A DNA stretch of 64,000 nt from CAVPCZ01 sp963779225. Its GTDB lineage: Bacteria > Bacteroidota > Ignavibacteria > UBA10030 > UBA6906. Below the pieces are notes generated by a model that made no database searches, was not told where the DNA came from, and was given only the letters and a program-made list of their open reading frames with translations. The stretch's first letter is position 1; the number at the start of each line of letters is the position of its first letter. The position numbers and the translations under genes were made by a program. Positions 50,891 to 60,601 of the stretch are shown here, piece by piece. Where the stretch lies: assembly GCA_963779225.1 (NCBI GenBank), contig CAVZWW010000003.1, forward strand, positions 2,108,001-2,172,000, in the 5' to 3' direction.

Positions 50891-52249
50891 ATGTCCCATA
50901 TGGCCCATGCCGTTCCCCAGACGGGCGACGATCAACGATCCTGGAAATTTCCACGGGCGTTCTGGACCGCCAATATTGTCGAGCTTTTCGAGCGTGCGGC
51001 ATATTATGCGGTCTTCATTGCCATTACCCTCTATCTGACCAATGTGGTCGGGTTCAACGACGTGAACGCGGCATGGATCAGCGGGGCGTTCTCGGCCGGG
51101 ATCTATTTTCTTCCCCCCTTTACCGGGGCGCTTGCCGACAAGATGGGTTTCCGCCGTTCGATTCTGCTTGCCTTCGCTCTTCTGACCGTGGGATATTTTT
51201 CGCTGGGTGCCCTGCCGTACAAACCGGCCGTGGTTCCCGCACTGGTGATTCTGATGTTCGGCGGATCCTTCATCAAGTCCATCATCACCGGAACGGTCGC
51301 CAAGACATCCACGGCGGCCAACCGCGCGCGCGCCTACTCGCTGTTTTATGGAATGGTGAACGTCGGTGCGTTCCTGGGGAAGACGGTCGCGTATCCCCTG
51401 CGCCTGAATCTGGGCCTGGAGGCGATCAATTACTACGCAGCGGTGATGACATTGATCGCCCTGATCGTGGTCTACTTCTTCTACCGGAACGCCGACATTC
51501 ATGGCGAAGGAAAGAGTATCCTTGAGGTCTGGCAGGCGCTGGTACGGGTGGTTACCAACTTGCGTCTTCTGACCCTGATCCTGATCGTCACGGGGTTCTG
51601 GATCATTCAGCACCAGATGTATGCGACGATGCCGAAGTATGTGTTGCGTACCGTCGGGCAGCATGCGTCCCCCGAGTGGATCGCCAACGTGAATCCCTTC
51701 ATCGTGATGAGCCTGGTGGTTTTCATCACGCATAGCATGAAAAATGTCAGAGCGGTCAGCTCGATGTTCATCGGAATGCTCCTGATGCCCCTCTCGGCGT
51801 TGTGCATGGCCTCCAGCCCGTGGCTTGAATCCATTACCGGTCTGTCCGTCAGCCTGCCTGGCGGGCTGACGGCGCATCCGATCACTGTCATGCTGATCGC
51901 CGGGATCGTTGTGCAAGGATTGGCGGAGTGCTTCATCTCTCCCCGCTATCTGGAGTTTTTTTCGTTGCAGGCGCCCAAGGGCGAGGAGGGGCTCTACCTG
52001 GGGTTTTCCCACCTGCACTCCTTCTTTTCCTCCCTTATCGGGTTTGGTATTTCGGGATACCTGCTGAATGCCTACTGCCCCGATCCGCGTACCCTGACGC
52101 CGGCCCAGCTTGTCCACGCGTACGACGAGGCCTACGTGCTCTGGTACTACTTCGCGGCGATCGGGTTCACCGCGGCTGTTGCGCTGGCGCTGTATGCAGG
52201 CATCACCAGACGTTTGGATGCACGAAAGACTCAAGGAGCGCAACCATGA
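50891..52249 (+). CDS. POT/PTR-family proton-dependent peptide transporter (MFS)
   Basis: 452 residues; ATG 50891 preceded by AGAGGGG. POT features: FWTANIVELFERAAYYAVF (ExxER-type N-terminal motif), FTGALADKMGFRRSILLAF (PTR2 region), then the second half with SPRYLEFFSLQAPKGEEGLYLG, in which PRYLEF-like residues are typical of POT helix 10. Imports di- and tripeptides with protons. The stop overlaps the next start (ATGA). Confidence 0.88.
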   Translation: MSHMAHAVPQTGDDQRSWKFPRAFWTANIVELFERAAYYAVFIAITLYLTNVVGFNDVNAAWISGAFSAGIYFLPPFTGALADKMGFRRSILLAFALLTVGYFSLGALPYKPAVVPALVILMFGGSFIKSIITGTVAKTSTAANRARAYSLFYGMVNVGAFLGKTVAYPLRLNLGLEAINYYAAVMTLIALIVVYFFYRNADIHGEGKSILEVWQALVRVVTNLRLLTLILIVTGFWIIQHQMYATMPKYVLRTVGQHASPEWIANVNPFIVMSLVVFITHSMKNVRAVSSMFIGMLLMPLSALCMASSPWLESITGLSVSLPGGLTAHPITVMLIAGIVVQGLAECFISPRYLEFFSLQAPKGEEGLYLGFSHLHSFFSSLIGFGISGYLLNAYCPDPRTLTPAQLVHAYDEAYVLWYYFAAIGFTAAVALALYAGITRRLDARKTQGAQP

Positions 52250-53238
52250 CCGCTTCTCCCATACGATTTGCCATCCTCGGGTTCGGAAGTTTCGCCGAAC
52301 GCGCCATCGCACCGGCCCTTCGGGCCGCTCCGGGGGCCGAACTTGTGGCCATCCAGAAACGCTCGCTTGATCAGGCGCGTGAAAAGGCTCTCGAACACCG
52401 CATACCCCTCTATTTCGATTCAGTCGACGAAACTGTTGTCCATCCGGATGTGGATGCGGTCTTCATTGTCTCGGCGAACGGTGCACATTGCGCCCAGACG
52501 ATAGCGGCGGCACAGGCAGGCAAGCACGTGCTCGTCGAAAAACCGATGGCCCTGAATGTCCGCGAAGCTGAAGCGATGATCGCAACGTGTGTACAGCACA
52601 AGGTGACGCTGATGGTCGGTCATATGATCCGGTTTTCTCCCCTGGTGAACCGTATGCGGGATATTATCGCCTCCGGAGTCCTGGGACAGGTGACCTACGC
52701 AAAGGCAAACTTCATTTATGACGCCCGGCTGAGCCATCGCACATGGCTCTACGATCGGAAAGTGGCTGGTGGGGGCCCCGTGTTTGATATCGGGGTCCAC
52801 TGCATCGATACGCTCCGTTATGTGCTCGCAGATGAGGTGATCGAAACGGCGGGCATCCTGGAGCCGGTGCCCACGGAGACGCGGACCGAAGCGAGTGCGC
52901 AAATCGCCCTCCGCTTCAGCCGGGGCACTATCGGCTCGGTCTATTGTTCCTACGACGCTCCCGTCCGGCGCAAACAGATCGAGATTCAGGGCACGGAAGG
53001 GTCGCTGCGGGCCGAAGACTTCACGGTCGGAAGCCAGACAACGGATCTGGTCATCGAACTCGGCACCGATGCGGATCCCGGGACCCTGACGACAGAACAA
53101 TTGGTTGTCCCGAATCTCTATGTGGAAGAAATCGTGCATTTCTGCGCGTGCATCAGAGATCATCACCAATCGCTCACGCCGGGTGAAAACGGACTCGCCA
53201 ACCAGCGAATTCTCGATCGGGCGGTGGGAAACGGATAG
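52246..53238 (+). CDS. Gfo/Idh/MocA-family oxidoreductase
   Basis: 330 residues. Rossmann start AILGFGSFAERAIAPAL, the EKPM motif with the conserved Lys (HVLVEKPMALN) and the GGGPVFDIGVHCIDTLRY active-site segment define the family, which reduces or oxidises sugars or related compounds with NAD(P). Coupled to the POT gene by a four-base overlap. Why it sits between peptide genes is unclear; it could act on an amino-sugar peptide product. Confidence 0.92.
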   Translation: MTASPIRFAILGFGSFAERAIAPALRAAPGAELVAIQKRSLDQAREKALEHRIPLYFDSVDETVVHPDVDAVFIVSANGAHCAQTIAAAQAGKHVLVEKPMALNVREAEAMIATCVQHKVTLMVGHMIRFSPLVNRMRDIIASGVLGQVTYAKANFIYDARLSHRTWLYDRKVAGGGPVFDIGVHCIDTLRYVLADEVIETAGILEPVPTETRTEASAQIALRFSRGTIGSVYCSYDAPVRRKQIEIQGTEGSLRAEDFTVGSQTTDLVIELGTDADPGTLTTEQLVVPNLYVEEIVHFCACIRDHHQSLTPGENGLANQRILDRAVGNG

Positions 53239-53258
53239 GCCCCTATGACGAGTCCCCG

Positions 53259-54512
53259 ATGATTCTCCAATGTTCTGCTGCCGCTCTCGCTCTTTCGCTC
53301 CTCTCCGGCTGCGCCTCCCGGCCACAGCATGAGGATCCAACGGTCATCGACAATCGCCTCCGCGCCGAACACCTTGCTCAGCAGTTTATCCTGGTCGATT
53401 CACATCTGGATATCCCGTACCGGCTGCTCGAGCGGATGGAGGATATCTCCGTGCACAACTACACGACCGATTTTGACTATCCGCGTGCACGGACGGGGGG
53501 ACTCGATGCCGCGTTTGCCGCTGTGTATACCCCGCAGTCGTTCGAATCTTCCGGCGGTGCGCGAATGCACGCAGAGCAGGGGATCAGGCTTGTCGAGGGA
53601 CTGATTGCGCGGTGGCCTCTCCACTTCGCCCTGGCACGCTCGGAAGCGGATATCCGTGCCAACGCTCGCAAGGCCCTGATATCTCTGCCGCTCGGAATGG
53701 AGAACGGCATCCCGCTGGAGGGGGACCTGGCCAACGTACAGCGGTTCTATGACCGCGGAATCCGCTATATCACGCTCGTGCATGCGCGCCCGAATCACCT
53801 CGCCGATGCCTCCATGGACACCCTCCGGCGCTGGAACGGCCTGAGTCCTTTCGGCCGTGAGGTTATTGCAGAGATGAACCGGGTGGGAATGATCATCGAT
53901 GTCTCGCATATGTCGGATAGTGCCTTTGCTCAATCGCTGGCACTGTCGCGCGCCCCCGTGATCGCCTCACACTCCGCCTGCCGTTCCTTCACACCGGGAT
54001 GGGAACGCAATCTCAGCGACGACATGATCCGTTTGCTGGCATCCCGGGGCGGAGTTGTGCAGGTCAATTTCGGTTCGGTGTTTCTGCGGGATGATATCCG
54101 CGTGCGCATGCGGGATGCCGGTCCCGCCGTGCGCGCCTACCTTGTCGAACACAATCTGCGCTCTCTTGACGACGACGCGGTCCGCTTTGCCCGCACCTTT
54201 CGCCATGAGCAGGGAATCCCGTATGCAGATGTATCTGACGTCGCACGGCACATCGACCACGTAATGCGTCTCGTCGGGGTGGAGCACGTCGGATTTGGAT
54301 CGGATTTTGAGGGGCTCGGCGACGACCTCCCCGAGGGCCTGAAGGACGTTTCCGGCTATCCGAACCTTATTGCCGAGCTGCTGGCGCGCGGCTATGGTGA
54401 TGACGACATCCAGAAGATCTGCAGTGGCAATTTCTTCCGTGTCTGGTCCGCAGCGGACAGTGTCGCCCGGGCCATGCAGGGAGAGACTCCGCTTCCCCCC
54501 GCCGTTCGTTGA
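53259..54512 (+). CDS. Membrane dipeptidase (renal dipeptidase family, M19) lipoprotein
   Basis: 417 residues. Lipobox SLLSGC lipidates C18. Binuclear zinc site: DSHLDIP (HxD), bridging Glu in LGMENGIPLEG, His in DVSHMSD and SHSACR, Asp in GFGSDFEG. Hydrolyses dipeptides, including some D-containing ones, on the periplasmic side. With the POT and APC transporters upstream it forms a peptide-scavenging set. Confidence 0.95.
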   Translation: MILQCSAAALALSLLSGCASRPQHEDPTVIDNRLRAEHLAQQFILVDSHLDIPYRLLERMEDISVHNYTTDFDYPRARTGGLDAAFAAVYTPQSFESSGGARMHAEQGIRLVEGLIARWPLHFALARSEADIRANARKALISLPLGMENGIPLEGDLANVQRFYDRGIRYITLVHARPNHLADASMDTLRRWNGLSPFGREVIAEMNRVGMIIDVSHMSDSAFAQSLALSRAPVIASHSACRSFTPGWERNLSDDMIRLLASRGGVVQVNFGSVFLRDDIRVRMRDAGPAVRAYLVEHNLRSLDDDAVRFARTFRHEQGIPYADVSDVARHIDHVMRLVGVEHVGFGSDFEGLGDDLPEGLKDVSGYPNLIAELLARGYGDDDIQKICSGNFFRVWSAADSVARAMQGETPLPPAVR

Positions 54513-54568
54513 CCGGTTGGCTTATGGAGAATGCCTGTGGAACAGGTAGCGTCGGCTTCGATCGCTGA

Positions 54569-54597
54569 TTGATTCTCTTGTTCGAAGTGCGTAAATT
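54569..54597 (+). promoter_or_regulatory. RND operon promoter
   Basis: TTGATT (54569-54574), 17-bp spacer, TAAATT (54592-54597), in the AT-rich gap before the efflux adaptor gene; leader of about 24 bases with GGA before ATG 54628. Confidence 0.6.
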
Positions 54598-54627
54598 ATA
54601 TATTCTCATGCCTCCTGGAATCTCCAT

Positions 54628-55698
54628 ATGAAACCGCGTACGCGCCTTGTTCTCCTGATCGTTACCGCCATCGTTGTCGTCATCATCCTCGTAAGCCCCC
54701 GCCTGAAACTCCTGTCGTCCGGGCCCGGGGGTGGCGCGGGAACGGGCCCGCGCGATACGCGGCTTCCCGTCAAAGCGGTGATACTCCGCCCCGAACAGCT
54801 GATCAATACCATTCGTGCCACCGGCACGATTCTGGCAAACGAGGAAGTGGAACTGAGAAGTGAAATCGCGGGCAAGATCCAGGAGATTGTCTTTCACGAA
54901 GGAAGCCGCGTTCGTAAAGGTGACCTTCTGGTGCGTATGAATGATGACGAGCTCCGGGCCCAGATCAAGAAGCTGGATTCCCAGAAGAAACTGGCAGAAG
55001 AGAAAGAGCGCCGCCGGAGAATGCTCTTCGAGAAACAGAATATCAGCCCGGAAGACTATGAAATCGCTCTGAACGAGCTGAACAGCATCAAGGCCGAGAT
55101 CGAATACAATACCGCGCGGCTTGACAAGACCGCGTTGCGGGCCCCGTTTGACGGCATCATCGGCCTGCGGTACGTCAGCGACGGTAGCTATGTGTCTTCC
55201 ACATCCCGCATTGCGACGCTGCAGGATGTCGAAAAGGTGAAAGTGGATTTCGCGGTTCCGGAGCGCTATGCGACGCAGGTCAAGCCAGGCCAGACGATAC
55301 GGTTCACACGTACCGGATCGGACGAAGTGTTTATCGGGAAGATCTTTGCTGTGGAACCCAAGATCGATCCCCAAACCCGCACACTCCAGGTGCGCGCCCT
55401 GTGCGCGAATCCCGGGGGACGGATCCTTCCGGGAGCTTTCGTCGAAGTGAATCTGGAATTGGAACGATTTGAGGCAGCCCTTCTGGTGCCTTCGGAGGCG
55501 GTCATCCCTGAGCTGAAGGGTCAGAAGGTGTTCCTCTACCGCGGCGGCCGTGCGGAACAGTCGGCCGTGCGGACAGGTCTGCGCACCGAGGACAAAGTGC
55601 AGATTCTGGAGGGCGTTCAGCCCGGCGATACCGTTCTGGTAACGGGTATTCTGCAGGTGGCGCCGGGATTGTCTCTGAATCTGACCGAGGTGAAATAG
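54628..55698 (+). CDS. RND efflux periplasmic adaptor (membrane fusion protein)
   Basis: 356 residues. N-terminal anchor helix (LVLLIVTAIVVVIILVS), lipoyl-like half motifs (EVELRSEIAGKIQEIVFHEGSRVRKGDLLVRM and TALRAPFDGIIGLRYVSDGSYV), a short coiled-coil hairpin between them (LDSQKKLAEEKERRRRM), then beta-barrel and membrane-proximal domains. Links the inner-membrane pump encoded 7 bases downstream to an outer-membrane channel. No TolC-type gene is in the window, so the channel is shared or distant. Confidence 0.95.
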   Translation: MKPRTRLVLLIVTAIVVVIILVSPRLKLLSSGPGGGAGTGPRDTRLPVKAVILRPEQLINTIRATGTILANEEVELRSEIAGKIQEIVFHEGSRVRKGDLLVRMNDDELRAQIKKLDSQKKLAEEKERRRRMLFEKQNISPEDYEIALNELNSIKAEIEYNTARLDKTALRAPFDGIIGLRYVSDGSYVSSTSRIATLQDVEKVKVDFAVPERYATQVKPGQTIRFTRTGSDEVFIGKIFAVEPKIDPQTRTLQVRALCANPGGRILPGAFVEVNLELERFEAALLVPSEAVIPELKGQKVFLYRGGRAEQSAVRTGLRTEDKVQILEGVQPGDTVLVTGILQVAPGLSLNLTEVK

Positions 55699-55705
55699 GC
55701 TCGCC

Positions 55706-58700
55706 ATGAGTCTCGCCGCCACTTCGATCAACCGCCCTGTCCTCACGATGGTGATGTCCATTGCCATCATGCTCTTCGGCTTCATCGGCTACACCTACCT
55801 CGGTGTCCGGGAGTACCCCAGCGTGGATCCGCCCGTCGTGACGGTCAGCACTTCATACACCGGGGCCAATGCCGACGTCATGGAATCACAGATCACCGAG
55901 CCGCTCGAAGAGACCATCAGCGGCATCGCCGGAATACGGACGCTCAAATCGGTCAGCGCCGAGGGACGCAGCAACGTCACCGTGGAATTCGAGCTCGGTC
56001 TGGACATGGAGACCGCGGCGAACGACGTGCGCGACAAGGTCTCCCGTGCCGCCCGACTCCTCCCGCCGGACGCGGACAACCCCGTTGTGCTGAAAGCCGA
56101 TGCCGATGCGATCCCGATCCTCTTCATGAGTGTCAAGAGTGAACGCCGTGACCTTCTCCAGCTTACGGATATTGCGAACAATGTCTTCAAGGAGCGGCTG
56201 CAGACCATCAACGGCGTGAGCGAAGTGCAGGTCTGGGGCGACCGGCGCTATGCGATGCGCTTCTGGATGGATCCCGCACGACTGGCGGGATACCGGTTGA
56301 CTCCGCTCGATGTGCGCACCGCTCTCCTGCGCGAAAACGTCGAGCTCCCCTCGGGCCGTATCGAAGGATTGTCCACCGAGCTGACCGTGCGCACCATGAG
56401 CCGGCTGACCACGGTCGAAGAGTTTAACAACCTGATCGTGCGCGAGGTGGACGGGCGTATCGTCCGGTTCCGCGATATCGGAACCGCCGAGCTCGGGTCG
56501 GAAAGCTACCGCCGCATTCTCCGGCGCGACGGCACTCCCATGGTCGGCGTGGTGCTGATTCCGCGCTCCGGCGCAAATTACATCGAAATTGTCGATGAGT
56601 TCAACCGGCGTGTGGAGGACCTGAAGCGGGATCTCCCGGAAGATATCAGCCTCGGGATCGGGTTCGACTCGTCGCGCTACATCCGCCGGGCGGTCGCCGA
56701 AGTGGCCGAAACCGTGGGGCTCGCGTTCGTCCTGGTCTTCCTGGTGATCTACTTCTTTCTCCGCGATCTGCGAACCACCATCATCCCCATGCTTGCGGTG
56801 CCGGTCTCGCTCATCGGTGCGTTCTTTATCATGTACGTTGCGGGTTTTTCGATTAATGTGCTCACCTTGCTGGGGATCGTACTGGCGATCGGCCTGGTGG
56901 TGGACGACGCGATCGTGATGCTGGAGAATATCTACACCAAGATTGAAGAGGGTATGCCGCCGCGCGATGCCGGTCTTGCCGGTTCCAGAGAAGTGTACTT
57001 TGCCATTATTGCCACTACCGTCGCGCTTACGGCGGTGTTCATGCCGGTGATCTTTTTGCAGGGGATTACAGGACGACTCTTCAAGGAGTTCGGGATTGTG
57101 CTCTCCGGCTCCGTGATGATTTCCTCGTTTGTCGCGCTGACGCTGACCCCGATGATGTCCACCCGGATTCTCAAGCAGCGCCAGCAGCATAGCAGGTTCT
57201 ACCTGATCACCGAACCGTTTTTCAGCACCATGGCACAATCGTACAGACGCTCGCTCGAGATCTTCATGCACCGCCGGTGGGTCTCACTTGCAGTGGTGAT
57301 AACCGCGGTGCTGTTGATCATCCTGCTCGGCTCCGTTCTGCAATCGGAACTCTCCCCGCTCGAGGACCGCAGCGCTATGCGCATTCAGGCTACCGCACCG
57401 GAAGGATCGACATTCGAGTACATGGACGCCTACATGAAGGACCTGGTCGATGAAATTCAACGCACCGTGCCCGAACGGGAGGCGGTTATTGCCGTGACCT
57501 CGGGGGGTGGCGGAGGGGCGGTGAATGCCGGATTCGTGAACCTGATCCTGAAAGACCCGGGTCTGCGTGGACGTTCACAGCAGCAAATCGCAGACCAGAT
57601 GTCGACCATGGTGAGCCGGCAAACAGGTGCGCGTGCGTTTGTCATCCAGGACCAATCCATCGGCGGCCGCGGAGGTCGGGGTGGCCTCCCGGTCCGGTTT
57701 GTCCTCCAGGCGCCGGATTTTGCGAAACTGAAGGAGGCACTTCCCCGGTTCGTTGAGGAGGCCCGAAAACATCCCGCGTTCCAGGTGGTGGACGTCGACC
57801 TGAAATTCAACAAGCCCGAGGTGCAGCTGACTATCGATCGGGATCGTGCACGGGCGCTCGGCGTAACCGCCCTGGATATCGCGCAGACACTCCAGCTGTC
57901 GTACAGCGAACAGCGTTTTGACTATTTCGTGATGAACGGAAAACTGTACCAGATCATCGGGCAGGTCAGACGCGAACAGCGTAACGAACCGCTGGACCTG
58001 AGGTCCCTCTTCGTGAGAAATGCGCGTGGCGAAATGATCCAGCTGGACAATGTCGTGACCCTGAGAGAGGAAAGCAGCCCCCCCGCACTCTACCGGTTCA
58101 ACCGGTTCGTGTCGGCGACGGTTTCGGCAGGCCTGGCACAAGGGTATACCATCGGCGACGGCATCGAGGCGATGCGTGAGGTCGCCGCAAAGGTACTTGA
58201 CGAATCCTTCAGCACGGCGCTCGACGGCGCCTCAAAGGATTTTGAGGACAGTTCCTCCAGTCTGATGTTTGCATTCGTGCTTGCGCTGGTGTTGATTTAC
58301 CTTGTGCTCGCCGCCCAATTCGAAAGCTTCCGCGACCCGTTCACCATTATGTTTACCGTGCCGCTGGCCTTGAGCGGCGCCCTTCTCTGTCTCTGGTATT
58401 TCAACCAGACGCTGAACATATTCAGTCAGATCGGACTGATCATGTTGATCGGCCTGGTGACCAAAAACGGCATTCTGATCGTGGAGTTCGCCAACCAGCG
58501 TCGCGCGCAGGGATTGAGTCTCCGGGAAGCAATCCAGGATGCCGCGGAGGCGCGTCTCCGACCCATCCTGATGACCGCACTTTCAACTGTTCTCGGAACG
58601 CTGCCGATTGCTTTGTCACTTGGCGCAGGATCCGAAAGCCGGGTGTCCATGGGAATTGCGGTGGTGGGGGGATTGGTGATTGCCACAGGGCTCACTCTTT

Positions 58701-58759
58701 ATGTCGTGCCGGCGGTGTATACGTTCATTGCTAAGAAAGACGCGCCGGCCGTCGCGTAG
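55706..58759 (+). CDS. RND multidrug efflux transporter (AcrB/MexB, HAE1 family)
   Basis: 1017 residues, full family length with 12 expected helices and two large periplasmic loops. N-terminus SINRPVLTMVMSIAIMLFG is typical. Proton-relay residues are present: the Asp pair in GLVVDDAIVMLENI (helix 4) and Lys in GLVTKNGILIVEFANQ (helix 10). Exports hydrophobic compounds by proton antiport with the adaptor upstream. A glycine/arginine stretch (IGGRGGRGGLPV) occurs in the second periplasmic loop. Confidence 0.96.
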   Translation: MSLAATSINRPVLTMVMSIAIMLFGFIGYTYLGVREYPSVDPPVVTVSTSYTGANADVMESQITEPLEETISGIAGIRTLKSVSAEGRSNVTVEFELGLDMETAANDVRDKVSRAARLLPPDADNPVVLKADADAIPILFMSVKSERRDLLQLTDIANNVFKERLQTINGVSEVQVWGDRRYAMRFWMDPARLAGYRLTPLDVRTALLRENVELPSGRIEGLSTELTVRTMSRLTTVEEFNNLIVREVDGRIVRFRDIGTAELGSESYRRILRRDGTPMVGVVLIPRSGANYIEIVDEFNRRVEDLKRDLPEDISLGIGFDSSRYIRRAVAEVAETVGLAFVLVFLVIYFFLRDLRTTIIPMLAVPVSLIGAFFIMYVAGFSINVLTLLGIVLAIGLVVDDAIVMLENIYTKIEEGMPPRDAGLAGSREVYFAIIATTVALTAVFMPVIFLQGITGRLFKEFGIVLSGSVMISSFVALTLTPMMSTRILKQRQQHSRFYLITEPFFSTMAQSYRRSLEIFMHRRWVSLAVVITAVLLIILLGSVLQSELSPLEDRSAMRIQATAPEGSTFEYMDAYMKDLVDEIQRTVPEREAVIAVTSGGGGGAVNAGFVNLILKDPGLRGRSQQQIADQMSTMVSRQTGARAFVIQDQSIGGRGGRGGLPVRFVLQAPDFAKLKEALPRFVEEARKHPAFQVVDVDLKFNKPEVQLTIDRDRARALGVTALDIAQTLQLSYSEQRFDYFVMNGKLYQIIGQVRREQRNEPLDLRSLFVRNARGEMIQLDNVVTLREESSPPALYRFNRFVSATVSAGLAQGYTIGDGIEAMREVAAKVLDESFSTALDGASKDFEDSSSSLMFAFVLALVLIYLVLAAQFESFRDPFTIMFTVPLALSGALLCLWYFNQTLNIFSQIGLIMLIGLVTKNGILIVEFANQRRAQGLSLREAIQDAAEARLRPILMTALSTVLGTLPIALSLGAGSESRVSMGIAVVGGLVIATGLTLYVVPAVYTFIAKKDAPAVA

Positions 58760-58767
58760 GACTCCTC

Positions 58768-59529
58768 ATGAAGCTGCATTTCAAGCGCTACGGGTCCGGA
58801 CCGGCGCTCTGTGTCCTCCATGGTCTGTTCGGGTCGCTCAACCACTGGAACACTCATGCGCGTGCCCTGAGCGAACGGTTCACGGTCTACGTGCTGGACC
58901 AGAGGAACCATGGCGGGTCTCCCCATGACAGCGTGATGACGTATGACGCGATGGCCGAGGACCTTCGGGAGTTCATGGATGAACACGCCATCCCCGAGGC
59001 AAGACTGCTCGGGCACTCCATGGGCGGCAAAACCGCCATGCGGTTTGCAGGGCTCCATCCGTCCCGTCTGCACTCCCTTTTCGTCGTGGATATCGCCCCC
59101 CGCGCCTACCCGCCCGCCCATGATGATATTTTCGAAACTCTGTTCGCGGTCGACCCGTCCCGATACGCATCCCGGGAGGAGATCGACCGCGCGCTCGAGC
59201 CGCTCCTTCCGGAATCCCGGATACGGCAATTTCTTCTGACCAACCTCTCACGCGACGGCGGTGGATCCTATCGCTGGAAGATGAACGTGCCGGTCATTCA
59301 CCGCAATTACAGAGCCATTGCGGGAGCAGTGCAGGTCGATCCTCCGTTTACCGGACCGGCGTTGTTTGTCCGGGGTGAGCGGTCCCATTATCTCCTGCCT
59401 GCAGATGAGCCGGGCATTCGGTCACTCTTTCCGCGGGCCCGGTTTGCCGTGGTCCCCGGCGCAGGGCATTGGGTCCATGCCGAAGCGCCGGAGGCTTTCC
59501 GCCGATTGCTCCTCGAGTTCTTTGTATGA
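58768..59529 (+). CDS. Alpha/beta hydrolase (YbfF-like esterase)
   Basis: 253 residues, no signal peptide. Alpha/beta hydrolase elements: oxyanion HGLFGSLNHW, LDQRNHGGSPH, nucleophile elbow GHSMGGK and the catalytic His in GAGHWVHAE. The pattern is that of YbfF/ABHD11-type esterases acting on short acyl or malonyl-CoA-like esters. It starts 8 bases after the pump gene and is coupled to the next hydrolase gene by a four-base overlap. Confidence 0.9.
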   Translation: MKLHFKRYGSGPALCVLHGLFGSLNHWNTHARALSERFTVYVLDQRNHGGSPHDSVMTYDAMAEDLREFMDEHAIPEARLLGHSMGGKTAMRFAGLHPSRLHSLFVVDIAPRAYPPAHDDIFETLFAVDPSRYASREEIDRALEPLLPESRIRQFLLTNLSRDGGGSYRWKMNVPVIHRNYRAIAGAVQVDPPFTGPALFVRGERSHYLLPADEPGIRSLFPRARFAVVPGAGHWVHAEAPEAFRRLLLEFFV

Positions 59530-60566
59530 AACCATCACGCCGTGCCCTCTCTTTCGGGCTTCTGATTTCTCTGATGTATCTCCTTGCCGGCCTCGCCCAG
59601 CTGCCTTCGAAAACGGAACGCGTGTCCACCAATCCGCTGATCGTCCGGTTCCCCACCATGCAGACATCGGTGACGGGTGAAGTCGTCGGCACGGACACAC
59701 TCCAGGGCGAAGTTCGCGTGGTCGCGGTCGCCCCTCCTGCCGATGATTCCGATGCCGGGAGGCCTGCACGACTGCTGCTCTACGCGCTCCCGAATGGGAA
59801 TACCATCGAGCAGACCATGGGCCGGCGGCTCAGAGAGGGGATCGATTGGCACTATGGCATTCAGCACATAGGGGCCCAGACACGTAGGCTGCGGGAGATC
59901 GTTCAGGACTGGAATATCGTGGTGGCCTATCTCGAAGCACCGTCCCTGAGCTGGCCGCACTGGACGAAAACCCATGTAGCATCGGCGGCGATCATCCGCG
60001 GGATCGTGGATTCCCTGCGCGCACGTGTGCGCGGAATGCCTGTGACGGTAACACTTGCAGGGCATAGCGGCGGCGGGAGTTTCATCTTCGGAATGATCAA
60101 TGCCGTGGACGACATCCCTCTCTGGATCGACCGGATCAGCTTCCTGGACAGCAACTATGGATACGATCCCGAAGCGGGACACCATGAAAAGTTGGTGCGC
60201 TGGCTCCGGACGGATTCGTCACACGTTCTGAGCGTGATTGCGTACGATGATCGCGAGATTGTCCTCAATGGAAAGAAAGTGGTGGGGCCGGACGGGGGAA
60301 CGTACAGGAGGAGTCTCCGGATGCGGGAAGATATGAGGGATCAATTTGCGTTGCGTGATACGATTGTGGGAAATGTCATGATTTCCGGCACACCGGACCG
60401 AAGGATGGAATTCCTGATTCATCGCAATCCCGGCAATGAGATCCTGCATACGGTACTTGTGGAAAGAAACGGATTCCTGCATGCGATGGTCCTGGGAACG
60501 AAATACGAGTCGGCGGCAGGCGACTTCTGGGGCAAACCGGCGTACGACGGCTGGATCGAAGAGTGA
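59526..60566 (+). CDS. Exported alpha/beta-hydrolase-like protein
   Basis: 346 residues from ATG 59526 (overlap with the previous stop). Signal peptide LLISLMYLLAGLAQ. A nucleophile elbow GHSGGGS, a candidate Asp in SFLDSNYGYD and a candidate His in NGFLHAMV fit an alpha/beta hydrolase of the carbohydrate-esterase-like type. I do not recognise a named family. Paired with a cytoplasmic hydrolase, it may act on an extracytoplasmic ester. Confidence 0.7.
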   Translation: MKPSRRALSFGLLISLMYLLAGLAQLPSKTERVSTNPLIVRFPTMQTSVTGEVVGTDTLQGEVRVVAVAPPADDSDAGRPARLLLYALPNGNTIEQTMGRRLREGIDWHYGIQHIGAQTRRLREIVQDWNIVVAYLEAPSLSWPHWTKTHVASAAIIRGIVDSLRARVRGMPVTVTLAGHSGGGSFIFGMINAVDDIPLWIDRISFLDSNYGYDPEAGHHEKLVRWLRTDSSHVLSVIAYDDREIVLNGKKVVGPDGGTYRRSLRMREDMRDQFALRDTIVGNVMISGTPDRRMEFLIHRNPGNEILHTVLVERNGFLHAMVLGTKYESAAGDFWGKPAYDGWIEE

Positions 60567-60601
60567 CGCCGGAAGTGCCCATCATGTCATCACCTTCAGC
60601 G

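Noticed and set aside
50837..52312. 491-codon open frame antisense to the POT transporter gene
   Set aside because: Composition (Arg, His, Gln, Asp-rich) is that of an antisense shadow; the plus strand encodes a clear transporter.
55886..57271. 461-codon open frame antisense to the RND pump gene
   Set aside because: Same reason: low-complexity charged composition and a well-supported gene on the other strand.
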